IMG/VR virus record: IMGVR_UViG_3300028840_005080
Location: 1-64,000 of that record
Reading direction: 5' to 3' (one strand)
Length of the DNA: 64,000 bases
Origin: a virus
Each line of letters opens with the position of its first letter. The stretch's first letter is position 1. Below, one piece after another: positions 23,392 through 33,840 of this stretch. The translations under genes and the position numbers were made by a program. Below the pieces are notes generated by a model. It was not told the DNA's origin. It saw only the letters and a list, made by a program, of their open reading frames with translations, and searched no databases.

Positions 23392-23871
23392 TTATTTATA
23401 TTTTTGTCCGTAAAACTCTGGTTCAATGTTGTATTTGTTAAATAATATTGAAATTCTTTTTGTCATATTCCCATTATATTTCGGCAATTTATATTTGCCA
23501 TCATTAGCTTTTTTTAATTTATTATATGATGATTTTTTTAATTTTCTTTTTTTAGGTTTTTCGGAAGGATGCAATATTTGCACATGTTCTTCTCTTAAAT
23601 ATATTGCAACATTCTCCAAAAACATCGGTATTTCATATAATTTCACACTATATCTTTTAGCGTTGTTCTCAATTTTTCCAAGATATGCATTACAATCTGA
23701 ACATAAAACCCCTCTTATGAATCCACTACCTCCTAATTTTTTCCTATGCTCATGATCGAGGCTTGGTCTTATAATTTGCTTCTTACACAATGGACATATC
23801 CCGTTTTGTTTTTTTAATAATTTTTCTCTGAATTGCCTTATTTCTGAAAATTTCAAATATTTATTCATTTT
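23392..23871 (-). CDS. Recombination endonuclease VII-like
   Basis: About 159 residues. The core has CPLCKK, then SLDHEHRK (catalytic-type His), GVLCSDCN and LGKIENN, the zinc-bound His-Me motif of T4 gp49. Such enzymes resolve branched DNA before packaging. It follows the HTH gene by overlap and lies in the recombination cluster. The chosen ATG gives NKYLKFSEIR. Confidence 0.88.
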   Translation of the reverse strand, partial: KMNKYLKFSEIRQFREKLLKKQNGICPLCKKQIIRPSLDHEHRKKLGGSGFIRGVLCSDCNAYLGKIENNAKRYSVKLYEIPMFLENVAIYLREEHVQILHPSEKPKKRKLKKSSYNKLKKANDGKYKLPKYNGNMTKRISILFNKYNIEPEFYGQKYK

Positions 23872-24097
23872 ATTTCGATTTTTTTTCTTGCAAAAATTCA
23901 AAAGGATCAATGTCAAAAATTGAACACATTCTAATAAAAGATATAATTGATTTGTGATGTCTATTATTTTTTTTAATCCTCAGCATATCAACAAAATCAT
24001 CATAATCCGAGCCACACATTTCTGCAAGTTCTTTATATTTGTATCTTCGTTTTTTTATTATTTTTCTAATTTTTTCAATATCAAGAAAAACTTCCAT
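23870..24097 (-). CDS. Cro/CI-type HTH protein
   Basis: A 75-residue protein with a five-helix HTH pattern (YKYKELAEMCGSDYDDFVDML) and the ending FDIDPFEFL typical of XRE regulators. It may regulate the recombination operon. It overlaps the exonuclease gene by 17 bp. Confidence 0.7.
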   Translation of the reverse strand: MEVFLDIEKIRKIIKKRRYKYKELAEMCGSDYDDFVDMLRIKKNNRHHKSIISFIRMCSIFDIDPFEFLQEKKSK

Positions 24098-24941
24098 TGC
24101 AAAAATTTTCCCATCTTATTAATTCGTTTTTACTCAAATTATATCCATAATATTTAAATAATCCGTCAAAATCGCCAATATCAAAACTCGTTTCAAAATA
24201 TTCAAGTTCTTTTATTTTTTCTTTGCCAAAAGCATAAGGCAGTTTGATAAGCCTGTAATTCCTTTTGTGGATCGTTTTGTCTTTCAATATAGTTTTATAC
24301 GCTTTGATTTTTTTGTTTAACTCACCTTTCAAAAATTTCAACGCTGTTTTCTCTCCGACATTTTCAGATCCTTTTATATTATCAGAACTATCCCCCGCGA
24401 TCGTTTTAATTTTTATGACATCTAACGGATAATATCCATACTTTGCAAAAAATTTTCTTTTATTATAAATCACGTTCGCACTAAGACAATATCTTTTTGT
24501 AGTGTTATTTATAAGTTGCGACAGATCCGAATCAGATGAAATTATTATTTTATTTTCATCAGAATAAATATTACAAAATTCGGCAATAAGATCATCCGAT
24601 TCGTATCCATCTTGAATAAAAAAATTGAATCCCAATTGCTGAATTATTTCTTTCAATTCTTTTATCCATTTGTAAGCCACCATCAATCTCTTTTTTTCTT
24701 CTTTGTTTTTTGGTTTTCTATTTGCTTTATATTCGGAATAAACTTCTTTTCTGTATGATTTTTTTGAATCAAAAAAGAAAACAAAACTGTTCGTTTTGAA
24801 AAATTCGGCAAAATTCAAAATACGATTCATAAATCCATAAACAATGTCTTTCCCACTTTCCTCAATATCCATCTCTCTCGATAATGAATTAAAAGTAATC
24901 ATTGCCAAATTGTTACTATCAATAAGGATGTGTTTACTCAA
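24081..24941 (-). CDS. 5'-3' exonuclease (FEN-like)
   Basis: About 286 residues from a TTG start at 24941 (AGAGG upstream; an ATG at 25010 is the alternative). It has the flap-nuclease acidic motifs: LIDSNNL near the start, FFFDSKKSYRKE, then GYESDDLIAEF (about 130), IISSDSDLSQL and the helix-hairpin-helix AGDSSDNIKGSENVGEKTA. It should remove RNA primers or 5' flaps. It overlaps recA. Confidence 0.9.
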   Translation of the reverse strand: MSKHILIDSNNLAMITFNSLSREMDIEESGKDIVYGFMNRILNFAEFFKTNSFVFFFDSKKSYRKEVYSEYKANRKPKNKEEKKRLMVAYKWIKELKEIIQQLGFNFFIQDGYESDDLIAEFCNIYSDENKIIISSDSDLSQLINNTTKRYCLSANVIYNKRKFFAKYGYYPLDVIKIKTIAGDSSDNIKGSENVGEKTALKFLKGELNKKIKAYKTILKDKTIHKRNYRLIKLPYAFGKEKIKELEYFETSFDIGDFDGLFKYYGYNLSKNELIRWENFCNGSFS

Positions 24942-26058
24942 AACGCCTCTTTCTAACCTTTGTTTCTGTTTTGATGCTTTCAACAAATTCAAGCCATCTT
25001 TTCCCGACAATTTTTTTTAATTCTGTTTCCAAATTATTTTTTTCAATAAACTCAATAATTGTTCCGCTTTCTCTGTCATCGCTTTTTTTTCTTGATTCAA
25101 TAGGAAACGCTTCATTGTCGAAATCTGTAAGAACATAATGTTTCGGATTCTTATATCCTTGTTTATCGTATTCCGGCCAGAATTTTCTTTCGATAAGCCA
25201 ATTAATATTCGCACGAACATCATCTATTCCATAATCCGCATAAAATGGGATCTTGCTTGTTTTCCAACCAAATCCGGTACTTTTTGTTCGATGGATATTT
25301 ATAGTCATGTATCCGCCGATTTGACACAATTTTTTATTATCTTCTTTATAATTTATGTCTCCGGCATTATGAACCCAAAATCTTTGTTGAGACATAAAAT
25401 CTATTGCGCCTATCTGGCTTTTTTTATATGGCCGAAACACGCTATCTTTCCCAAAATTTTTCATTTCGTGAAAAATAAGAATTAACAAAGAATTAGTTTC
25501 TTTCAACCCACTCGCTATCGTAGTCAAAAATTGCGTTGTGTATTTTGCCTTTTCCGTTTTATAACTTTGCTCGCCTTCCTTTCTTTCCAAATCTTCCTTT
25601 ACCTTAAATGCGTCAAACGAATCCAAAACGGCTACAAATGGTTGCTTATCTTCGGACATCTTTTTAATTTCTTCAGCGACCAATTCAAGTCTCGGAGGAT
25701 AAGGAACTGGCTCAACATCCCCTATTTTATCATATGTTTTTTGACCGAACATTTTTTTTACATCAAAGCCAAAGCCGTTTTCGGATTCATAATATTTTAA
25801 TTTGTAGTTATCGAATTCCGGATTATTCGCGCAACAAGCCATGCAAGTCCCGGCCAACAAAGATTTTCCAGTGTTGCTTCCGCCAGCAAAATTTATTATC
25901 GTGCCTTTCTTATATCCGCCTTGCCAATGATCAGATAAAGCGAGATTTAAAATCGTAACTCCTGTATCTATAAAATCGCTTGGTTCTTGTTTTTTGCCTT
26001 TTGTTTCTGATTTAACATATTTTTCTATTTGTTCGGTTATTTTTTTTTGTCTGCCCAT
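24934..26058 (-). CDS. RecA/UvsX-like recombinase
   Basis: About 374 residues (ATG at 26058; an ATG at 26106 is possible). The ATPase core has Walker A FAGGSNTGKSLLAG, a catalytic-Glu-like YYESENGFG and Walker B FVAVLDSFDAF. A later HRTKSTGFGWKT could serve as the DNA-binding loop region. It promotes strand exchange in recombination-dependent replication. Neighbouring SSB, exonuclease and SbcCD genes fit this role. Confidence 0.85.
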   Translation of the reverse strand: MGRQKKITEQIEKYVKSETKGKKQEPSDFIDTGVTILNLALSDHWQGGYKKGTIINFAGGSNTGKSLLAGTCMACCANNPEFDNYKLKYYESENGFGFDVKKMFGQKTYDKIGDVEPVPYPPRLELVAEEIKKMSEDKQPFVAVLDSFDAFKVKEDLERKEGEQSYKTEKAKYTTQFLTTIASGLKETNSLLILIFHEMKNFGKDSVFRPYKKSQIGAIDFMSQQRFWVHNAGDINYKEDNKKLCQIGGYMTINIHRTKSTGFGWKTSKIPFYADYGIDDVRANINWLIERKFWPEYDKQGYKNPKHYVLTDFDNEAFPIESRKKSDDRESGTIIEFIEKNNLETELKKIVGKRWLEFVESIKTETKVRKRRFE

Positions 26059-26121
26059 TATGTTTTTTGCTTTCGTTTCAAAAAAAATTATTTTCCCGCC
26101 CACCATCCCGTAAAAAAATAA

Positions 26122-27270
26122 TCAAGCATCAACTATGTCGTCTATCGCATCCCAAAGTTGATCTTTACCCATCCCCTCTGGTTTTTTGATGCTTGAAAGA
26201 ACAGAGTATTTTTCAACAACTTTTAGCAATTCTTCTTTCGACATTTCATCAAGATCAAGTTTTTTAAGTTCTACAATCTGGCTTTCATTATCATCAGAAT
26301 CATCACTATTTTCTTTATCTTCATCCCAAGGCATTTCTTTATCTGATTTTACTTCAATTGTTTCATGCTCTTCCTGATTATAATCTTCATCCGCACTTTC
26401 CGGATCATCATTTTGAAATTCAACATTATCACCTTCGTAAAATTCGATAAACTTTTGTTCTGTGGCTGCCCAATCAACTTTATCATTATTCCAAACAAAA
26501 TTAGCCGTAACCAAATCCTCAATTATATAAGCCTTGGCCATATATTCCTCAACCGAATAATCCCGTTTTTTTAAAGCAACATTTGACATCTTTCCCCATG
26601 CTTCTTCATAATCAAGCTGGGTAAAAGAAATTATTCTCCCTTGCTCTTCCCAATCCCAATAAAGAATCAATCCGGTTTCATCATCATATCTGTCAGTATC
26701 AGGATCTTCTGCGACATCGTCAATTTGTTCCGCCCATCCCTTGTATTGCTCTTTTACGCTATAAGCAACCCTCCACAATTGCGATCCTTTTTCTTTTTCT
26801 TCATCATCCGAAATAACAAGCACATTCCAAGCAATTCTGTGTTTTGGCCGAATAGGTTTAATTCTTTCTTGGTTTTTTTCATAATCAAGATATAATCCGT
26901 TTTTATCATTATAAAGTTCATCGCAGGCTTTACAATATTTCCCATAAGTTTGTTTCAGACACAGCATGCTGTCTTTTCCGGATGTGCCAACATTTCTATG
27001 AATCACATGTCTAAAACAAAACGTCGGATCTCCTGACGATGTTCCGAAAAGATTTTTATTAATAACGCTTGGATATCTTCCAGTAAAATAAGGAACAATA
27101 ACGCATTGATGTTTTTGTTTTTGAGCTTTTGGTTTCCATTCATTGAACTTCCCGCCGAAAACCATATCTACATAATCATATATGCTTTCACCGTTTTTCT
27201 GCGCCTGTCTTTTTACGCTATACTGATTTTTTATTTTGTTTTTAAATTTTCGCATTTCGCTTCTTTTCAT
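26122..27270 (-). CDS. gp32-like single-stranded DNA-binding protein
   Basis: A 382-residue protein. The N-terminus is very basic (KRSEMRKFKNKIKN). The core has CFRHVIHRN and CLKQTYGKYCKACDELY, a zinc pattern like that of T4 gp32 and its relatives. A long acidic tract follows (about 280-335) and the last 45 residues form a Rho-N/SAP-like helical domain (SKEELLKVVEKY). Acidic tails of SSBs recruit replication partners. It precedes recA by 16 bp. Confidence 0.8.
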   Translation of the reverse strand: MKRSEMRKFKNKIKNQYSVKRQAQKNGESIYDYVDMVFGGKFNEWKPKAQKQKHQCVIVPYFTGRYPSVINKNLFGTSSGDPTFCFRHVIHRNVGTSGKDSMLCLKQTYGKYCKACDELYNDKNGLYLDYEKNQERIKPIRPKHRIAWNVLVISDDEEKEKGSQLWRVAYSVKEQYKGWAEQIDDVAEDPDTDRYDDETGLILYWDWEEQGRIISFTQLDYEEAWGKMSNVALKKRDYSVEEYMAKAYIIEDLVTANFVWNNDKVDWAATEQKFIEFYEGDNVEFQNDDPESADEDYNQEEHETIEVKSDKEMPWDEDKENSDDSDDNESQIVELKKLDLDEMSKEELLKVVEKYSVLSSIKKPEGMGKDQLWDAIDDIVDA

Positions 27271-27749
27271 TTAATTAATCCTTTCTGTTTTTGTTTCATT
27301 AATGGAAAAACTCGTTTTAACTCATAAATATTAAATGTATCTCTCCTGTGCCAAATAACCGTATCATAAGCATGTTTCAGTATTTTTTCGTCTTTTCTAG
27401 CTTTTGCATATCGATCATTTGCTTTTTTATATTCTTCTCCGTATTCTTTTAGTGTTTTGCAATATTCTGGATTTACCAAAATAACACTTTCTATTACATC
27501 TTTTGTAGGCTTACATTCAATTCCGTATTTTCTGGGATATTTTGTTATATCAATCCATAATTTAGCTCTAATTTTTTTTATAGAATCATCTTTTTTTGAT
27601 ATATATAAATCACCCTCTGCCTTTTGTAATTCTTCAACTGCCAATGCATATTCGCGATTATAATAATCACAAATATTTACATGTCTGTCCCATTCGCCGG
27701 CCAAATCGAATTTATCAAGATTTGCATCCTTTTCATAATCTCTTTCCAT
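27267..27749 (-). CDS. Charged helical protein, possible SSB partner
   Basis: About 160 residues, strongly charged and helical, starting ERDYEKDANLDKF. The ATG overlaps the clamp loader stop (TAATG) and its end overlaps the SSB gene. By position it could be a helicase-loading or recombination mediator, but no family is recognised. Confidence 0.6.
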   Translation of the reverse strand: MERDYEKDANLDKFDLAGEWDRHVNICDYYNREYALAVEELQKAEGDLYISKKDDSIKKIRAKLWIDITKYPRKYGIECKPTKDVIESVILVNPEYCKTLKEYGEEYKKANDRYAKARKDEKILKHAYDTVIWHRRDTFNIYELKRVFPLMKQKQKGLIK

Positions 27750-28672
27750 TATTCTTCCTCGCATGCATCATAACAAGCGTTTCTAAGTCCTATATATCCA
27801 CTGTCGTAAAAATTTTCCTCAAACCATTTAGCGATCTTCAAAAATTTTTCATCCGTGCTCTTTCTACAACATGAATTAAAATATTTCAAAATCCCGTGTC
27901 TTATTCCTTCTGCTTCATATCTGAATTCAAGATTATTGAGGATTTTATTAGTTTTCTCAAAATCTCCGTTCATCAAATTTCTGCAAAGCTCTTTTATTTC
28001 CGGATTTTTAGAAGATGGTATGCCGCTCTCGACCAATTTTATTTGTGTTTTTTTATCCTCAATATCTATTATTTTATCAAGAGCGACAACCATTTCACGT
28101 GGCGCACCTTCATTAACATCCGCAATTATTTTTAGTATTTCTATATCAACCTTTTTATTTTCTTTTTTGCAAATCGATTTTAATAGTTTGATCGATTCTT
28201 TTTCAGTGAACTTTCTAACATTATACCCGGCACATCTTTTGATCAATGTCTTTTTGATTTTCTGTGGATCAGTCGTGCAAAGAAAAAACCAAGCATGGCT
28301 TTTTGGCTCTTCGATCGTTTTCAAAAGTGTTTCTTGAAATCCGCTTGATGATTCCTGTGGCTCATCAATTATGTAAGCTGCATCTCTTCCGTCAAAAGCC
28401 TTATATTCTGACTCAAAATTTATCCTCCTGCCGTCATCTTTTTTCCCTTTATCCGCTGCGTTTACTTCGTTTATTTCAGCATTTATAAAATTCGCGCATA
28501 TCCTTGCAAGCGTAGTTTTTCCACAACCCGAAGGTCCGTAAAACAAAAATGATCTTTTTTTTCTGCTTTCGATTGCTTTTTTCAATCCAATTTTAAGTGC
28601 ATTATTTCCATAAAATTCATCAAAATTTTTTGGTCTGGATTTTAATTCAAGCGACAACAATTCTTTATTCAC
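27749..28672 (-). CDS. AAA+ clamp loader subunit
   Basis: A 307-residue AAA+ protein with Walker A YGPSGCGKTTL (about 45-55), Walker B AAYIIDEPQES (DEP instead of DEA), sensor 1 LCTTDPQKI and an arginine-finger-like IKRCAGY. It resembles RFC-small/gp44-type loaders that open the sliding clamp. Only one loader gene is evident, so it may form a homo-oligomer or use host subunits. Confidence 0.88.
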   Translation of the reverse strand: MNKELLSLELKSRPKNFDEFYGNNALKIGLKKAIESRKKRSFLFYGPSGCGKTTLARICANFINAEINEVNAADKGKKDDGRRINFESEYKAFDGRDAAYIIDEPQESSSGFQETLLKTIEEPKSHAWFFLCTTDPQKIKKTLIKRCAGYNVRKFTEKESIKLLKSICKKENKKVDIEILKIIADVNEGAPREMVVALDKIIDIEDKKTQIKLVESGIPSSKNPEIKELCRNLMNGDFEKTNKILNNLEFRYEAEGIRHGILKYFNSCCRKSTDEKFLKIAKWFEENFYDSGYIGLRNACYDACEEE

Positions 28673-28690
28673 TGCTTTTCTCTCCCTTAT

Positions 28691-29179
28691 TTAAATTTTT
28701 TTCACATCTCTATATTCGCAAAAAATGTTTTTATATTCGTCTGTCTTTTTCAGATATTCCAAACACTCCTTGTCTTCAATTTCAAATCTGTGGAGTTTGC
28801 AGACAATTTGAAAAAACAATCGTCTGTCTATTTTTGCTGCAAAACTCCCGCACCATAACGGAAGGCATGAAAAATCCAAATCAGCCCCACGCAAATCAGC
28901 CCCACGCAAATCAGCCCCGGACAAATCAGCCCCGGACAAATCAGCCCGACTCAAATCAGCCCCGGACAAATCAGCCTCTGACAAATCAGCCCGACTCAAA
29001 TCAGCCCGACTCAAATCAGCCTCTGACAAATCAGCCCCGGACAAATCAGCCCGACTCAAATCAGCCTCTGACAAATTAGCCCCGGACAACTTTGGGATTA
29101 TATTCCAATTTTCAAATCTCCATTTATTCCACTTATCAACCCCGCTTTTCAAAATTTTCAAATATTCTGAATTTGCCAT
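28691..29179 (-). CDS. Pentapeptide-repeat protein 1
   Basis: About 162 residues. A conserved N-terminus ([19 protein letters not shown]) is followed by about 15 ADLSx/ANLSx pentapeptides (about 34-100) that should form a right-handed beta helix, then a Cys-containing tail. Such helices mimic DNA and can bind gyrase (Qnr, MfpA) or block restriction enzymes. It lies between the clamp loader and polymerase genes. The ATG follows AAAAGGAG. Confidence 0.85.
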   Translation of the reverse strand: MANSEYLKILKSGVDKWNKWRFENWNIIPKLSGANLSEADLSRADLSGADLSEADLSRADLSRADLSEADLSGADLSRADLSGADLSGADLRGADLRGADLDFSCLPLWCGSFAAKIDRRLFFQIVCKLHRFEIEDKECLEYLKKTDEYKNIFCEYRDVKKI

Positions 29180-29201
29180 TTTCAATCTCCTTTTTTTGAT
29201 T

Positions 29202-32200
29202 TTACTTCCATTCTTTGAATTTTGCAACAAATTTTTTTATCCCTTTGTTGAAAAAACCTTTATTTGCTCTGTCATATAAAACACTTGCCGGATGAATACA
29301 AAAAACAACCCATGCGGCAATTTTATCAATCCACAAGCATTCACCTGATTTTCTTTTAATGCCGTAGTTTTCGTTTAGAAAATATTTCAAAGTAGTGGCG
29401 CCACATGCCAAAACAAGTCGACACTTAGAATCTCTAATTTCTTTTTGCAAATACTCTCCGCATTTCAAAATATGATGATCTTCCGGTTTTCTTATTCTTC
29501 CGTTGATCTTTCCGGGATAACACTTGCATATATTTGAAATGTGAAAATGCTTTTTTGAACACCCATATTTTTTTAATTCATCCCATAAAACCCTTCCGGC
29601 TCTTCCAACAAACCCAACGCCTTCTTTATCTTCATCCGGACCCGGCGCTTCTCCGACAACGAAAACATTGTATTTCCCTATTGATGGTTGAACAATTTGA
29701 TTTGCAATTTTGCTCAATTCGCATCTCTTACAACTTGCAAAATCATGACCTTTAAATTTTGTTTTTGTTATCAATTCGCATTCGCATTCCGGCGTCAAAA
29801 TCCCTTTTCTTATATCATCATAATCCTTTTGAAACCAATTATCACCAATTATCGAATTCAAATTTTTATATTTATCATTTGAAACCTTAAAGCCGAAATA
29901 TTTTTCATTTTTTTCATTCCATCCCTCGTCTATCCGCCTTGCTCCGACTTCATACAAAATTTTATCTTCGGCGGTATTTGTATCTTCCGCAACATAAAAT
30001 CCGCTTGGAATCTCATATTTCATTTTCGAAAACTTTTTGGCAAGAACCGGACCTGCTTTGTCGATTTCGATAAAAGGAGTGTATATTTTATCTCCTTTTG
30101 TAACCCATTTTTTCGCATCGGATATGCCTATTTTTGGTGGCATAATTTTTAACCCAAGATCGCCAACCATATTTATAAAATCTTGTTTGTCTTTGTCGTT
30201 TTCCGAATACATCAACGATGCGGATGCAAATTCGGCAGGATAATAATATTTTAACCACATCATTTGATATGAAATATAGGAATATGCCAAAGAATGCGAA
30301 AGATTGAATGCATATCCTCCAAACTCTTTGATTTCATTCCATAGATTAGTTGCTTTCTTACTTCCGATGCGTTTCCCAGCACCTTCTATGAATTTTTGCT
30401 CATATTTGTATAATTCACTGCCAGCGGATTTTGATATTAATTTTATAATTTTGTACGATTCTGATAAAGATATCCCGGCAAGCTCATGACATAACATCAT
30501 TACCTGTTCTTGATATATTATTGTTCCAAACGTCTCTTTTATTATATTATCTACTATTTTATTTCCTGTTTTGAAAATCTTTCTTTTATTCTTTCCTTGT
30601 TCGTATCTGTCAACAACGCCTCCTCTTAACGGACCTGGACGGCACATTGCGTTTACCGCATAAATATGTTCAAATTTTGTTGGTTTAATTTTTTTAAGAA
30701 TTCCGGTTTGAAGATCCGAATTAGCTTGCATTATCCCAGATGTATTGCCATTTGCGAATTCCGAAATTACTTTCTTGTCATTTGGTTCTATGGAATCTAT
30801 ATCTATTTCGATATTTTTATTTTCTTTTATTAATCCCAAAGTTTCGTCAATAACGGATAATGTTGAAAGTCCAAGAAAATCGAACTTTATCAATCCCATT
30901 CGCTCACAATATTTTTTATCCCAACATACACTAATTTCACCTTTTGTTTTTATAAGAGCGCACCTGTCACTTGTTTTTATATCTTCGTTCGCAAAAACAA
31001 ATCCCGCAGCATGTTGTCCATAATTTCTTATTGTTCCTTCAAGTTTTTTGCAATATTTGACTATTTCAGGATATTTTTCATTAAATTCGCGACCTTCGTA
31101 TGTTTCATCAATCGTCTTTTGAATTGCGTTTTCTGTTTTGTCATCAATAGCTTTTGTAAATTTGTCTACTTCTTTAAGCGGAATGTTAAAAACTCTTGAA
31201 ACATCTCTGACAACACCTCTCGCCTTCATTCTTGAAAAAGTTGGAATAGAAACAGCATCCCCGAATTTTAGTCTTGCATATTTTATAACCTTCGATCTTT
31301 TTTCAGGAGCAAAATCAACATCAATATCGGGCCACGCATCTCTTTTTTCATCGAGGAACCTTTCAAACATCATCTCGTATTTTACAGGATCGAGTTCTTT
31401 GGCAGTGATTCCTATCAAATTCGCAACCAAACTTCCCGAAACGCTACCTCTTCCAGGCCCTACAGGAATACCGTTTTTTTTACAATAATTTACAACATCT
31501 TCGACGATTAAAAAATAATTACTAAACCCCTTTTTTGATATTACACCAAGTTCCCTTTCAATTCTTTCTTTGTATATTTTTTTATTAGGGAGTTTTTTGT
31601 ATACCAACTCTCTCAGTTTTTCATCCGGATTTTCGCATACATCCGGCAATGAAATTTCTCTTTGTTCGAATCTGAAATTGCATTTTTCAATAATTTCCTG
31701 TGTATTGTTTATTGCTCTTTTTGCTTGTTTTTTTGATAATATTTCTTGTTTTTTAAAATCTTGTAAAACTTCAAGCGCTGTTTTCAAATGAGAACTATCG
31801 AATTTCCATCTGTTCGGATCATTCCAAGTTTTACCAGATTGAATTGCCAGCATAATTTCCTGGATTATCTTTTCATCTTCGTTAATATAGTGACAATCGC
31901 ATGAGGCAACTAATTTTGTATTGCATAATTCAAGACATTTTAAATTAACATATTTCTGAATATCCAAATCATGCGCCTGAACTTCATAATAAAAATCATC
32001 TTTTAATCTGTTACTTAATTCAACATGAAAATTTTTTACATTATCATTCCAATTATAGTCGGAAAGATAACTACTCGCACATCCGGATAAAATTACAAGC
32101 CCTTCGCAATGATTCAAAACGGTTTCAAAATCTGCTCTTGGACGTTTGTAATATCCCTCCAAATTTGATTTTGAAATGATATTACATAAATTTGCCCAAC

Positions 32201-32495
32201 CTTTTTTATTTTTTACAAGACAAGTCAGATGATATCGTTTTTCCTTGCCTATTTTTTTATACATATTTTCGACAAGATATAACTCGCATCCGTGAATAGC
32301 TTTTATATCTTGCTTATCGCACTCATCCTGAAACTCGATAAGACCGGAAACACCTCCATGATTTGTCAATGCAAGCGCTCCAAATCCAAGTTCTTTTACT
32401 CTTTTTGCATAGTTTTTTGCAGATCCGAAACCATCTAAAAGACTATGTTCGTTATGTACATGCAGATGGGTGAAATTCATATTTATTTTTTCCAT
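29202..32495 (-). CDS. dnaE: DNA polymerase III alpha fused to family-4 UDG
   Basis: About 1097 residues. An N-terminal PHP domain has HLHVHNEHS and SCDCHYI. The polymerase domain has [10 protein letters not shown], the catalytic pair in PDIDVDF and the third Asp in KFDFLGL. Past about residue 920 the sequence is a family-4 uracil-DNA glycosylase: [31 protein letters not shown], a further Cys and HPASVL. The usual DnaE C-terminal OB and tau-binding parts are missing. The polymerase would carry its own uracil-removing iron-sulfur domain. The start used is the ATG of [10 protein letters not shown]; an inner ATG is also possible. Confidence 0.95.
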   Translation of the reverse strand: MEKINMNFTHLHVHNEHSLLDGFGSAKNYAKRVKELGFGALALTNHGGVSGLIEFQDECDKQDIKAIHGCELYLVENMYKKIGKEKRYHLTCLVKNKKGWANLCNIISKSNLEGYYKRPRADFETVLNHCEGLVILSGCASSYLSDYNWNDNVKNFHVELSNRLKDDFYYEVQAHDLDIQKYVNLKCLELCNTKLVASCDCHYINEDEKIIQEIMLAIQSGKTWNDPNRWKFDSSHLKTALEVLQDFKKQEILSKKQAKRAINNTQEIIEKCNFRFEQREISLPDVCENPDEKLRELVYKKLPNKKIYKERIERELGVISKKGFSNYFLIVEDVVNYCKKNGIPVGPGRGSVSGSLVANLIGITAKELDPVKYEMMFERFLDEKRDAWPDIDVDFAPEKRSKVIKYARLKFGDAVSIPTFSRMKARGVVRDVSRVFNIPLKEVDKFTKAIDDKTENAIQKTIDETYEGREFNEKYPEIVKYCKKLEGTIRNYGQHAAGFVFANEDIKTSDRCALIKTKGEISVCWDKKYCERMGLIKFDFLGLSTLSVIDETLGLIKENKNIEIDIDSIEPNDKKVISEFANGNTSGIMQANSDLQTGILKKIKPTKFEHIYAVNAMCRPGPLRGGVVDRYEQGKNKRKIFKTGNKIVDNIIKETFGTIIYQEQVMMLCHELAGISLSESYKIIKLISKSAGSELYKYEQKFIEGAGKRIGSKKATNLWNEIKEFGGYAFNLSHSLAYSYISYQMMWLKYYYPAEFASASLMYSENDKDKQDFINMVGDLGLKIMPPKIGISDAKKWVTKGDKIYTPFIEIDKAGPVLAKKFSKMKYEIPSGFYVAEDTNTAEDKILYEVGARRIDEGWNEKNEKYFGFKVSNDKYKNLNSIIGDNWFQKDYDDIRKGILTPECECELITKTKFKGHDFASCKRCELSKIANQIVQPSIGKYNVFVVGEAPGPDEDKEGVGFVGRAGRVLWDELKKYGCSKKHFHISNICKCYPGKINGRIRKPEDHHILKCGEYLQKEIRDSKCRLVLACGATTLKYFLNENYGIKRKSGECLWIDKIAAWVVFCIHPASVLYDRANKGFFNKGIKKFVAKFKEWK

Positions 32496-32502
32496 ATCAT
32501 TC

Positions 32503-32637
32503 TTACATCTCGATAGTATCAAGTACGGATTGCATTGTTTTTATCAATTTTCTGAATTCCGCAACACTTAGATTTTGTGACAATCACAAATCATGCTTTG
32601 AACGTTGTTTGAACACAATCGTCGGTATCTTTTTCAT
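32503..32637 (-). other. Leader ORF interrupted by in-frame TGA
   Basis: An ATG at 32637 (GGAG nine bases upstream) opens a 17-codon ORF (KKIPTIVFKQRSKHDL). It ends at TGA (32584-32586), after which the same frame runs 26 more codons to TAA, just before dnaE. The TGA lies in a perfect stem TTTGTGA-TTG-TCACAAA. It could be two coupled leader peptides (restart at TTG) or a readthrough site. Confidence 0.4.
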
Positions 32638-32639
32638 AG

Positions 32640-32760
32640 TTATAATCTCCATTTCTTACTGTTATACGCCGATGTCCGAGCTATTCAGACCTAAAATCCG
32701 GCAAGCCAACCGAATTAACGCCATTCCTGACTTGGTTTTTACATCGGCTTACGAGGCTTT
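32640..32760 (-). ncRNA. Structured leader upstream of dnaE
   Basis: This stretch of the 325-base gap between dnaN and dnaE is richer in GC than its surroundings. A perfect 8-bp stem GCCGATGT/ACATCGGC (32741-32748 with 32668-32675) encloses 65 nt that can form inner hairpins (ACCAAG and GGCTTG arms). No known riboswitch class is recognised. The rest of the gap holds an AAAGGAG without a well-placed start codon and the interrupted leader ORF. Confidence 0.45.
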
Positions 32761-32847
32761 CACACGAAAATCAAATTATTTTTTGACATAGACATATTAT
32801 TATTTGTTTATTTTTCTCCTTTCGATAAAAAATTATAATTAGGCTTA

Positions 32848-33840
32848 CTAAACAGATTTTATCTTTACTATTCTTTTGAATTTTTCTCCGATGAACATAA
32901 TCCCATGATCGTTGATTTTTGCCTTTTTTGTCAATTTTAAAGAATCATAGAACAAATCAGAATCAACAAAAAATTCGATATTTTCGTTAAATCCGTCGAA
33001 TTCGATATTCTTTTTGATTCTGCCTTTTGCGCCTTTGTTGCCGATAATAACCGCTTCATTCTCGAATATTTTTATATTTATTGCGTTATCATCATCTTTA
33101 AAAATAACACATTCGTCAATAACTTTATCAAAATCTTTCGGAAATTCAATATCATTGCCTTCAAAATCTTCAAAAAATCTTCTCCATCCGTCAAAATTAG
33201 AAATATCATGACTTTTGAATTTTATTTGATAATCTTCTCCGTTCATTACAACAACATTTTCAGGAAGCACACAATATTCAATCGGATAGTTTTTAATAAT
33301 GAATTCTGATACAATCGGGTGAATACAAAAAGAAGATTTTATATCTACATCGCAACATGTGGCTGCTATCCTCGCTCCTCCTGTCGCAGCATCAATATCG
33401 AACACAACACTACTTGAAATATGATCTTTGTCTTTATTCGCCGTTTTTTGACAAATTTCCAATGCTTCGAAAAAATCTTCATTTAGTTGTTCAAATTCAC
33501 CAATTTCAAAAGAAAATCGCTTAACCTCGTTTTCTATGTCTGTTATTCCGAAATCAAGATTTATTGATTTCGATACAAAAGAAACAGACGACTCATCTAT
33601 TTTTAAATCAAATTCTGTTTCTTTTGTTTTCTTTAGAAATTTTACTAATTCGTTAGCGGGAATGGAAAACGTTTTTTCGTCTGTTTCAAATTTCGAAGAT
33701 ACCAAAATCAAACCGTTGGTAACCCAAATTCTGTTGTTGTAAAAAAACAACAAATCGCAATTTTCTAATCTTGGATTGTCTTTTGCATAAGGGGCCAGAA
33801 TTTGAACTTTTTTTAATAATTCATCCTTTTGTATTTTCAT
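32848..33840 (-). CDS. dnaN: DNA sliding clamp (DnaN-like)
   Basis: A 330-residue protein with the strand-helix pattern of bacterial beta clamps and no catalytic motif. It has LKKVQILAPYA near the start, FSIPANELVKFLKKTK, repeated three-domain spacing, and FFVDSDLFYDSLKL near the end. Sequence conservation with host clamps is low, so this relies on length, pattern and adjacency to dnaE and the loader. It overlaps a 24-codon leader peptide by 3 bp, suggesting coupled translation. Confidence 0.7.
   Translation of the reverse strand: MKIQKDELLKKVQILAPYAKDNPRLENCDLLFFYNNRIWVTNGLILVSSKFETDEKTFSIPANELVKFLKKTKETEFDLKIDESSVSFVSKSINLDFGITDIENEVKRFSFEIGEFEQLNEDFFEALEICQKTANKDKDHISSSVVFDIDAATGGARIAATCCDVDIKSSFCIHPIVSEFIIKNYPIEYCVLPENVVVMNGEDYQIKFKSHDISNFDGWRRFFEDFEGNDIEFPKDFDKVIDECVIFKDDDNAINIKIFENEAVIIGNKGAKGRIKKNIEFDGFNENIEFFVDSDLFYDSLKLTKKAKINDHGIMFIGEKFKRIVKIKSV

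Noticed and set aside
28088-28105. Third parS-like site (TTTCACGTGGCG)
   Set aside because: Only the left half matches the consensus.
32609-32791. Plus-strand ORF in the dnaN-dnaE gap
   Set aside because: It overlaps the paired stem of the leader RNA, has no ribosome-binding site and opposes all neighbouring transcription.
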